From NCBI GenBank assembly GCA_013288075.1, contig JABDCQ010000017.1:1-36235 (forward strand): DNA of 36,235 nucleotides, given 5' to 3'. The notes under the pieces are model-generated. The model was not told the origin of the DNA, made no database searches, and was given only the letters and a program-made list of their open reading frames with translations. The translations under genes were made by a program, and so were the position numbers. This stretch comes from Chlamydiota bacterium (lineage in GTDB: Bacteria; Chlamydiota; Chlamydiia; Chlamydiales; Rhabdochlamydiaceae). Position 1 is the stretch's first letter. Every line of letters begins with the position of its first letter. Positions 16,754 through 23,222 of this stretch are shown piece after piece.

Positions 16754-18421
16754 ATGAAAGCCCTTTTTAAAAAGAAGATCACCTTGCCAAACTTTGGAAG
16801 TCAGAGGAAAACAACCCTTGGTTTTTTAAACTCTGCCCAATTTCTAGGCGTTTTAAATGACAACATCTTCAAACTATTAACCGTTTTTCTTCTCATCGAT
16901 GTTCAAGGCAAAGAAAGAGCTAGCGACATTTTGTCTCTTGCAGGAGCTATTTTTGTCATTCCCTTTTTGCTATTTTCTTCAACAGCCGGAATCCTAGCCG
17001 ACCGCTTTAGCAAACAAAGGCTTCTTGTAATCATGAAAATTGTTGAGTTCATTTTAATGGGACTTGCTATTTTTGCCTTCGCGGCTAAAAGCGCTGTTAT
17101 GAGTTACACAATCTTGTTTTTACTCGCAACGCATAGCGCTACTTTTGGACCTTCAAAATATGGAATTATCCCTGAGCTTGTTAAAGGGGATAAAGTGGGA
17201 AAAGCTAATGGTCTTATTACCTCTTTTACCTATTTAGCCATCATTTTAGGCACATTTTTAGCCTCCTTTTTAACAGAAATAACCAATAGGAATTTTCCTT
17301 TAACAGCCGCTTTTTGCCTTCTTGTTGCTCTTGGAGGATTAGTCAGCGCTCTTAAAGTTAATTATACAAAGCCGCAAGGATCAGAAAAAAAGTTCAACTT
17401 CTTTTTTGTAAGCGAAATTTATAAAACATTTGTTTTTTGCAAAACAATCCCTCACTTAAAAACTGCTATGTTTGGTTCCGCCTATTTTCTATTTATGGGA
17501 GCTTTTACACAGCTCAATATCATTCCTTTTGCTATTCAGTCATTAAACCTATCTGAAGTAGCAGGAGGATACCTATTTCTTTCAACAGCGCTTGGAATTG
17601 CTTTGGGAGCTTTTGTTATTGGCAAAATCCTAAAAAAGAAAATAGAGCTCGCTGTTTCTTGTATAGCGGGAATCATCCTTTCCCTGCTTCTTATCTTGCT
17701 CTCTATTTTCTCTTCGCATTTATATGCAGTGATCGCGTGTTTATTTTTAGTAGGGGTTTTCGGCGGCGTTTTTATTGTTCCTTTCGATGCCTTTATTCAA
17801 ACAGAGAGTCCTCATGAAAAAAGAGGACAAATTATTGGAGCTACAAATTTCTTAAGCTTTGTAGGAGTGCTCTTCTCTTCTATAGCGCTCTTTATTTTTA
17901 GCGATGCACTCCAAATCAAATCCTCTACAGGCTTTGCTTTAATAGGAGGGCTAACTCTTATTTTTTCTTTAATCTATACAGCGCGTCTCTCCGATTTTTT
18001 CTTTCCTTTTCTCTTAAGACGTTTTTATACATTTAACATAAATCCTATAGAAAATTCGCCCATTCTCATTATGAGAAACGATGCTCTAAAAGATGCTCTT
18101 TTTTTACTAGGAGCTATCCCTAATATCGAATTTATTGTTTCAAAAGAAAAACTTAAAAAGCCCCTTCTTTGTAAGCTTTTTTATTCTATAAAAGTTCTAG
18201 ATGAAAAAAAAGAGGCGAAACAACTTTTAGAAATCGCTGAAAAGGTAGAGCTAGAAAATAAAATCCCTTGCTTTTTCCTCGAAGGAACCGATTTAGCCGC
18301 TCTACTAGAAGAAAGCACAAGCCTCAAAAAAAGACTCCTCGGCAAGAGTCCCACCTACCTTTTCCCCACCCTCTCCCTATCCCAAAGAATCGTCACAGTC
18401 CATCTCTCCAATCGCAGATAG
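16754..18421 (+). CDS. LplT/Aas-type MFS transporter with a degenerate acyltransferase-like tail
   Basis: 555 residues. Residues ~20-415 form a 12-helix major facilitator domain of the LplT/Aas type ('FLGVLNDNIFKLLTVFLL', 'AGILADRFSKQRLLVI', 'FGPSKYGIIPELV'), expected to flip lysophospholipids across the inner membrane. In Aas-type fusions this domain is followed by a PlsC acyltransferase. Here residues ~430-530 resemble PlsC, but the catalytic NHxxxxD has become N442-D-A-L-K-D-A ('ILIMRNDALKDA'), so the His is Asp443 and the Asp position is Ala448. The FPEGTR motif has become 'FFLEGTD' (509-513). The acyltransferase is therefore probably inactive. No clear ribosome-binding site; a TATAAA at 16740-16745 lies very close to the ATG. 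Confidence 0.8.
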   Translation: MKALFKKKITLPNFGSQRKTTLGFLNSAQFLGVLNDNIFKLLTVFLLIDVQGKERASDILSLAGAIFVIPFLLFSSTAGILADRFSKQRLLVIMKIVEFILMGLAIFAFAAKSAVMSYTILFLLATHSATFGPSKYGIIPELVKGDKVGKANGLITSFTYLAIILGTFLASFLTEITNRNFPLTAAFCLLVALGGLVSALKVNYTKPQGSEKKFNFFFVSEIYKTFVFCKTIPHLKTAMFGSAYFLFMGAFTQLNIIPFAIQSLNLSEVAGGYLFLSTALGIALGAFVIGKILKKKIELAVSCIAGIILSLLLILLSIFSSHLYAVIACLFLVGVFGGVFIVPFDAFIQTESPHEKRGQIIGATNFLSFVGVLFSSIALFIFSDALQIKSSTGFALIGGLTLIFSLIYTARLSDFFFPFLLRRFYTFNINPIENSPILIMRNDALKDALFLLGAIPNIEFIVSKEKLKKPLLCKLFYSIKVLDEKKEAKQLLEIAEKVELENKIPCFFLEGTDLAALLEESTSLKKRLLGKSPTYLFPTLSLSQRIVTVHLSNRR

Positions 18422-18472
18422 CTTATAATTAGTAACTTAAATAACAAAAAGGATTTTTTGCATTTGAGTTGC

Positions 18473-18491
18473 CATTTTTCCAGGAAAAATG
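18473..18491. promoter_or_regulatory. 19-bp perfect palindrome upstream of an AAA/DUF4143 gene
   Basis: CATTTTTCCAGGAAAAATG is a perfect 9+1+9 dyad lying 28 bp before the ATG at 18520. It sits between a possible -35 (TTGCCA, 18469-18474) and -10 (TACCAT, 18493-18498) with an 18-bp spacer, a typical operator position. No T-run follows, so it does not look like a terminator. Confidence 0.5.
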
Positions 18492-18519
18492 ATACCATAA
18501 GGATAAAAAAGGCGATCTT

Positions 18520-19671
18520 ATGCAATTTATTTCTAGATTTTTTAAGGCCCCGAAACAAAGCTATTTCCTGTTCGGACCGCGCGGAACTGGGAAATCTACA
18601 TGGCTTAAAGAGCAGTATTCCAATGCCTTATGGATTGATCTTTTAAATCTTGATGTTCTGCGCACCTACCTTGCAGCCCCCGAACGCCTAAGGGCTGTTG
18701 TAGCCCCTCTTCCCGATAACTCTGTAATTGTGATTGACGAGGTCCAAAAAATCCCGGAAATACTTTCAGAGGTCCATGCCCTTATCGAGGAAAAAAGGGG
18801 CCTGCAATTTATTCTTACAGGATCAAGTGCAAGAAAATTAAAAAGGGTAGGCGTTGATTTACTAGCAGGTAGAGCCTTATTAAAACATATGCCCCCCTTT
18901 TTTGCAGGAGAGCTGGGAGAACTTTTTGACCTAAAACAGGCCTTAGAAATAGGGATGGTTCCTTTAATCCTCCTCTCAGAAAGCCCTCAAGAGGTACTCC
19001 AAAGCTATGCTGGAATGTATCTTAAAGAAGAGGTTCAATCAGAGGGGCTTGTCAGACAAATCGGCGATTTTGCTCGCTTTCTTGAAGTGATTAGTTTTTC
19101 TCATGCAGCCCAAATCAATCTCGCTAACATTGCTCGCGAGTGCGAAGTGTCTAGAAAAACAGTGGAAAACTACTTACAAATTCTAGAAGATCTTCTTTTA
19201 GCCTTTACCTTACCTGTCTTTTCCCAAAGAGCGCAAAGGGCTCTTTCCCAACATCCGAAGCTCTATATTTTTGACGCTGGAGTTTTTGTTTCTCTAAGAC
19301 CTCAAAATTTAGGAGATAAACCAACCGACATACAAGGAGCCGCCCTAGAAGGCCTTGTTGCACAGCACATCAAAGCATGGATTAACACACAAGTTGCAAA
19401 TTATCAGATGAATTTTTGGCGCACAAAAGCCGGACTTGAAGTAGATTTTATTGTTTTTGGCCCTTTGGGCTTTTGGGCCATTGAAGTGAAAAATGGCTCT
19501 AAAATCCATCCTCAGGATTTGCGTGGCCTAGAGGAATTCAAAAAAGACTACCCCGAGTGCACCCCTCTACTTCTTTATAGAGGGACTACCAAAATGGTTC
19601 AAAACGGAATCTTATGCATTCCTTGCGAAGAGTTTCTTCTTCAAGTTCATCCTGAAAAAAAACTCTTTTAG
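18520..19671 (+). CDS. AAA ATPase with C-terminal DUF4143 domain (copy 1)
   Basis: 383 residues. The N-terminal AAA domain has Walker A 'FGPRGTGKST' (18-27), Walker B 'VIVIDEVQ' (69-76) and the sensor-like 'FILTGSSARKLKR'. A winged-helix-like region follows ('LANIARECEVSRKTVENYLQ'), then the DUF4143 domain ending in 'KAGLEVDFIVFGPLGFWAIE' and V-K, a PD-(D/E)XK-like pattern (E, D, E-x-K). Proteins of this type are widespread in bacteria and archaea, spread horizontally and have no settled function; the nuclease-like residues suggest a DNA-directed role (inference). The ATG is preceded by a weak AAGG. Its 3' end overlaps the convergent beta-barrel gene by 4 bp. A second, only distantly similar member lies at 31772-33097. 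Confidence 0.88.
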   Translation: MQFISRFFKAPKQSYFLFGPRGTGKSTWLKEQYSNALWIDLLNLDVLRTYLAAPERLRAVVAPLPDNSVIVIDEVQKIPEILSEVHALIEEKRGLQFILTGSSARKLKRVGVDLLAGRALLKHMPPFFAGELGELFDLKQALEIGMVPLILLSESPQEVLQSYAGMYLKEEVQSEGLVRQIGDFARFLEVISFSHAAQINLANIARECEVSRKTVENYLQILEDLLLAFTLPVFSQRAQRALSQHPKLYIFDAGVFVSLRPQNLGDKPTDIQGAALEGLVAQHIKAWINTQVANYQMNFWRTKAGLEVDFIVFGPLGFWAIEVKNGSKIHPQDLRGLEEFKKDYPECTPLLLYRGTTKMVQNGILCIPCEEFLLQVHPEKKLF

Positions 19672-20909
19672 AAGAGGTAGACGAGTTCCATTTCGTATTG
19701 CTTAAAGCGTCTAAAAGGACCAATTGATTTATCTAAGGTAATCGATTGTTGCCACTGTTGTTGAAGGTTTAAGTTGTTTGTAAAGAGGTATTCAAGCGTT
19801 AGAACAAATCCGCGGTAGTTTCCATTACCTGCAGCAGTTTTACGCGTTGTAGGGCCTCCCTTTCCATCAACCTTCAGCGTGTAAAATCCGGAGTCATTAG
19901 CATTTCCAAGACCAATTCCTGAAATATCAAAGTCGGGCACAGCTTGCGCCTGAAGCACTTGATAGTTTCCATCAAAAGCCCAGTCTCCTTGTTTTCTTAA
20001 CTCTCCAATAGAAACACCTAAGTAGCCGCCTTTATTGGCTTTTTTAAAATCAGAAATAGCTATAGGTTCAGCTTCATGGTTATAAAGACCAGCAGCATAC
20101 AAAATGACTACTTTTTTTAAGAAGTATTTAGGAATAAATTTGTAACCCAAAATAAACTGAGAAATAATAAAATCAAATTGCTGCCTTCTTACGCGATCTT
20201 CAGTATCTTTAGTATCCCAATCAATAATAGAGTACTTCGCGTATACACCCGTATTGCGAATATCAAGAAGACCAAATTCTCCTACAAACCCATACTGATT
20301 GACTCTTTCGTTGATAACAAAAATCCCTGCATGCGCATAAAAATCGCCCACTTTTTCATAAGCTCTATCATATTTAAGATAAGCTCCATCAAAAAACGAG
20401 TTAAACTCAAGCTTAGAATCTAAAATGGTGCCCATCTTACGTCTACCAATCTCTAAATCGATCACATGCGTATCTTGCTTTACAAGCCGAGCTCCGAAAT
20501 AAGCTTTTTCAAGCTTAATTTTATTGAAAGTTCCACTAAAAATACCTGCATCGTTATCGAATTCAAGTTTAATAGCTGCCCAAGTACGATCGGCTCTGTA
20601 GTCGATCATGATGTTCACTTCCACATCGTAAGCACGGCTATTTATAGGAGTTGCGCCCCCGTGTCCACGTTGCTTAATCCCATTAACAGTTTCTGTTGTT
20701 GCTTGAAACTCTGTACGCACCTCACCACTAATTGATAAAGCACCACCAATCTCTTTAACAGTCACTTGTCTTCGGGTATTAATCCATTCTCTTAATGCTT
20801 CAATGTCTCTTTGAGGATTCTCAGAGCTACGCTCAATGGTATCGGCTAAAAGACCTGAAGTAAAAAAAATGGTCGCACTAAATAGCGCAAAACGATGAAA
20901 CAAACGCAT
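19668..20909 (-). CDS. Outer-membrane beta-barrel protein (porin-like), uncharacterised
   Basis: 413 residues from the ATG at 20909, which has GGAG 6 nt upstream. A TTG four codons earlier keeps the frame open but has no ribosome-binding site. The signal peptide is about residues 1-22 of this start ('FALFSATIFFTSGLLADT'). The mature protein alternates aromatic and polar residues throughout, for example 'EVRTEFQATTET' and 'YDVEVNIMIDYRADRTWAAI', and ends in 'ELVYLF'; a terminal Phe is the outer-membrane assembly signal. An N-terminal 'ALREWINTRRQVTV' helix precedes the barrel. I do not recognise the family; similar proteins are known as putative porins in chlamydia-like bacteria. The next gene upstream is the MOMP-like protein, also on the minus strand, but a good promoter in the gap suggests independent transcription. 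Confidence 0.75.
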   Translation of the reverse strand: MRLFHRFALFSATIFFTSGLLADTIERSSENPQRDIEALREWINTRRQVTVKEIGGALSISGEVRTEFQATTETVNGIKQRGHGGATPINSRAYDVEVNIMIDYRADRTWAAIKLEFDNDAGIFSGTFNKIKLEKAYFGARLVKQDTHVIDLEIGRRKMGTILDSKLEFNSFFDGAYLKYDRAYEKVGDFYAHAGIFVINERVNQYGFVGEFGLLDIRNTGVYAKYSIIDWDTKDTEDRVRRQQFDFIISQFILGYKFIPKYFLKKVVILYAAGLYNHEAEPIAISDFKKANKGGYLGVSIGELRKQGDWAFDGNYQVLQAQAVPDFDISGIGLGNANDSGFYTLKVDGKGGPTTRKTAAGNGNYRGFVLTLEYLFTNNLNLQQQWQQSITLDKSIGPFRRFKQYEMELVYLF

Positions 20910-20942
20910 TTTCAACTCCAACCAAACTAATAAATGATGGAG

Positions 20943-20971
20943 ATTATGCGCTAATTTTATATTGTTTGCAA
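20943..20971 (-). promoter_or_regulatory. Promoter of the porin-like gene
   Basis: On the minus strand TTGCAA (20971-20966), exactly 17 bp, then CATAAT (20948-20943). A start near 20936 would give a leader of ~27 nt containing the GGAG site before the ATG at 20909. This is the best sigma-70-type promoter I can see in the window. Confidence 0.6.
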
Positions 20972-20984
20972 AGGAAAAGACTTA

Positions 20985-21755
20985 TTAGAATTTGATATTA
21001 CCGGCAAGGCTAATTGCTTGTTCTGAAAATAACCTGACCTCGGCATTCAGATCTAGGGTCGATGAGGAAGAAATGGTGCACCCCATCGCAAGACCAAAGC
21101 GCTGATTGCTGCGCATAGAAAAATGAGAATGGTGTAAAATATTTTTCTCTATATTTTTCAGTCTTGCTTGAACACTCGAATACGTAAGAGCTGCATAAGG
21201 AATTAGCATATCAATCTGATGAGAAACGCCGCCTCCCACTTGCCACTCTACATATTTCAATTGAGCATGGGTTTTAAAAGAGGCCCCATCAAGCGCGTTC
21301 CACTTCAAAGGAAGATTACTATACTGGTAAGCCCCATCTACAGAAAAAAGAGTGCATCCCCAATGAAAAAGCTCTAGGCGAGCGCCAGCGCCCCAAGTGA
21401 AGTGCCCATTTGTTTCATAATTTCTTTTTTTAAAATCTCTTTGGGAACGATTAGAAAAAGAAACATTCATCGCTCCTAAAGATCCATAAAACTCGTAACG
21501 ATCTAAAATATTAAATGTAAAAACCCCTTGATTCATGAGGTAAGAAAAATCATCAATCCGACCTCTAACACTCCCTTCAGCCTTTAAATTTCTATTAAAG
21601 CAGTAATCTCCCTGATAACCCACCTTGACGCCAGCCCAGTTCTCGTAACAAAAAATAAGCCCCTCCTCAATAATATCAGGAGAAGCTGGATTGCCAAAAT
21701 AAAGAGCATGCAAAGGGAAAGACGCTAAAAATAAAAGAGAAAAAAAACGCTTCAT
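20985..21755 (-). CDS. Short MOMP-family outer-membrane protein
   Basis: 256 residues with a cleavable signal ('KRFFSLLFLASFPLHA', cut near residue 17). The mature N-terminus 'LYFGNPASPDIIEEGLIF' and 'VKVGYQGDYCFNRNLKAEG' closely parallel the chlamydial MOMP signature (LPVGNPAEPSL... and ...VGYYGDFVFDRVLK). Barrel-like strands follow, and the protein ends 'LAGNIKF' with a terminal Phe. It is about 130 residues shorter than MOMP of Chlamydia (~390), so it would make a smaller barrel. It has few Cys, which suggests less disulphide cross-linking than classical MOMP. Chlamydia-like bacteria often carry expanded MOMP-like families, and this fits one of those. The upstream gene is 55 bp away on the same strand, with a hairpin between. 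No good ribosome-binding site is visible. Confidence 0.8.
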   Translation of the reverse strand: MKRFFSLLFLASFPLHALYFGNPASPDIIEEGLIFCYENWAGVKVGYQGDYCFNRNLKAEGSVRGRIDDFSYLMNQGVFTFNILDRYEFYGSLGAMNVSFSNRSQRDFKKRNYETNGHFTWGAGARLELFHWGCTLFSVDGAYQYSNLPLKWNALDGASFKTHAQLKYVEWQVGGGVSHQIDMLIPYAALTYSSVQARLKNIEKNILHHSHFSMRSNQRFGLAMGCTISSSSTLDLNAEVRLFSEQAISLAGNIKF

Positions 21756-21763
21756 TAGTTCTA

Positions 21764-21791
21764 TATAAGGTTATTTAATCAACCCCTTATA
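21764..21791 (-). promoter_or_regulatory. Leader hairpin upstream of the MOMP-like gene
   Basis: TATAAGG (21764-21770) and CCTTATA (21785-21791) are perfect 7-bp arms around a 14-nt loop, ending 8 bp before the MOMP-like ATG. As RNA this hairpin would sit directly in front of a start codon that lacks a normal Shine-Dalgarno. A regulatory role is only a possibility. Confidence 0.35.
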
Positions 21792-21810
21792 CAGAAGCTT
21801 TTCTTTAAGA

Positions 21811-22734
21811 TCAAATCATTGATTTTGGTTTCATCAGCTTATCAATAAGCTTTGAGCAGGCAATGTTACATATCGCTACAGAAAGAGCAACTAGGAGTGC
21901 TACCTGCCAAGGAGCTAGAGCTATAGCTGCAAAGAAAATAATCTGCCACATAGCGCCAGGGATTGCTCCTATTGTCATATTGAGAAAAAGCTCTTTAACA
22001 GCCGCCATAGGCTTTTCTTTAAGCTCTTCTAAAGCCTTAGGATCTCTTACTAATTTTACGACATAACGCACCAAATGCTGCACTGTTCCTTCAAAAACTC
22101 CTGTAAAAAGAGGCGCTAAAATAAGCCCTGCAACCATTGGAGAAACGCCTGCAGCAGACCCTATATAAGTTCCAAGAGCAAAACCGCAGTTCCAAAGGGC
22201 AATGGCAAGAGCTGCAGCAAGTACATAAGTAAGAAGCTCTTTCATATCTACACCTGCTACTCCGCGCGCCTTACATACCGCCTTAACAACAAGCACGCCA
22301 GCAATCATTGCAAGAGTTCCCCAAACCTGTTGAGATAAGAGCTGCTGAGCAAAAGGCTCGCTATGAAATACGCCCATCGAGCTAAAATCAATTGTAGGAG
22401 TCGTCCTAAAAGCCGCGTCCACTCCAACAGCTGATAAAAAAGCCCACATAAAATCGCGCATAAAATTGATTATTACAGCAGCTGTAAGCCCTTCATTATT
22501 CTTTAAGCATGTATTTACAGAAGAAACAGCTGAAGCAGCAAAACAACTATTAGAGGAATTCTCAATAAGCTGGTATCCGTCCGCAGAAGCAATAGGAACA
22601 ACCCGCCCTTTCCCTAAAGGAGCGCCTGAATAATCCGTACTAGGAATCACAACCAAAGCAGAAGAACCCACATTCCCTTTTTCTCCAACCACAGGAGAAA
22701 CCTCAGAATAAGAAGAAACAGCTAAATTACTCAC
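21811..22734 (-). CDS. Multi-pass membrane protein of unknown function
   Basis: 307 residues; not recognised. The first ~80 residues are polar and Ser-rich without a signal peptide ('MSNLAVSSYSEVSPVVGEKG'). Hydrophobic segments then lie near residues 84-104, 137-156, 168-190, 197-215, 254-273 and 276-294, giving four to six membrane spans, and a short basic tail ends 'LIDKLMKPKSMI'. The combination of a Ser-rich non-signal N-terminus and hydrophobic hairpins would suit a type III-secreted membrane protein, but an inner-membrane protein is equally possible. The start is GTG at 22734, supported by GAGG 7 nt upstream. A perfect TATAAT lies ~33 bp before it. The MOMP-like gene follows on the same strand. 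Confidence 0.65.
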   Translation of the reverse strand: MSNLAVSSYSEVSPVVGEKGNVGSSALVVIPSTDYSGAPLGKGRVVPIASADGYQLIENSSNSCFAASAVSSVNTCLKNNEGLTAAVIINFMRDFMWAFLSAVGVDAAFRTTPTIDFSSMGVFHSEPFAQQLLSQQVWGTLAMIAGVLVVKAVCKARGVAGVDMKELLTYVLAAALAIALWNCGFALGTYIGSAAGVSPMVAGLILAPLFTGVFEGTVQHLVRYVVKLVRDPKALEELKEKPMAAVKELFLNMTIGAIPGAMWQIIFFAAIALAPWQVALLVALSVAICNIACSKLIDKLMKPKSMI

Positions 22735-22766
22735 AATTAAACCTCATTTATGTTAATCAAAATATA

Positions 22767-22772
22767 ATTATA
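22767..22772 (-). promoter_or_regulatory. -10 element for the multi-pass membrane protein
   Basis: A perfect TATAAT on the minus strand, about 33 bp upstream of the GTG start. The hexamer 17 bp further up (TTTAAT) is a poor -35. Confidence 0.4.
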
Positions 22773-22867
22773 CACCAATAAAGAATTAAATTAAATACTT
22801 TTTTATATACTTTTTTAAACACCACCTATTATTTCATAAACCCCTAAAAATCAAGTACATCAAAAAA

Positions 22868-22920
22868 GTGTAAACTGCACTAGACAAAACTGACCAAAAA
22901 TTGTAAGGTGCAGCTTACAC
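22868..22920. repeat. 13-bp inverted repeat pair GTGTAAxCTGCAC
   Basis: GTGTAAACTGCAC (22868-22880) and GTGCAGCTTACAC (22908-22920) are inverted repeats with one mismatch around 27 nt. A second dyad, TGTAAG/CTTACA, lies within 22902-22919. This could be a solo pair of transposon ends, an operator or a hairpin; no transposase is nearby. Confidence 0.5.
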
Positions 22921-23028
22921 AGTAACGAAAACTCAAGCGTATCTATTTGCACGTCAGCATCTTGGAGCACATGCGCATAAATCTAAGGAGGAAAATAACA
23001 AAATATGAGGAGGGGAAGAGAAAATTGT

Positions 23029-23148
23029 CCTTCTTTTCTCTGTGCGCTCTGTGATCTCTGTGGTAAAAAAATATGCTAATACGTTAGATGCAATGTTTTA
23101 CGATAATTTTTTACCACAGAGATCACAGAGCGCACAGAGAAAAGAAGG
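23029..23148. repeat. Palindromic element E with conserved core
   Basis: The arms 23029-23070 and 23107-23148 are near-perfect reverse complements made of the same CTCTGTGCGCTCTGTGATC words as the element at 6682. The loop 23071-23106 carries TATGCTAATACGTTAGATGC, the same core and orientation as the element at 9792. In the 12-nt mini-hairpin inside the core, one C-G pair of the other copies is a T-G pair here, so pairing is kept. The element lies 74 bp past the stop of the 914-residue protein gene. Confidence 0.9.
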
Positions 23149-23222
23149 GAAAAGAAAGAAATTTCCTCTTTCTCTAAGCTTATCTATCCTTGCATGCTGC
23201 TATTTTTTTTACACGTATGCGC

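Larger units (their letters stand above)
22735..23222. other. Gene-free 490 bp region with two inverted repeats
   Basis: No credible gene. It holds the -10 element of the gene at 21811-22734, a dyad with the GTGTAAxCTGCAC words at 22868-22920, and the CACAGAG palindromic element at 23029-23148. The remainder is AT-rich and unremarkable. Confidence 0.7.
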
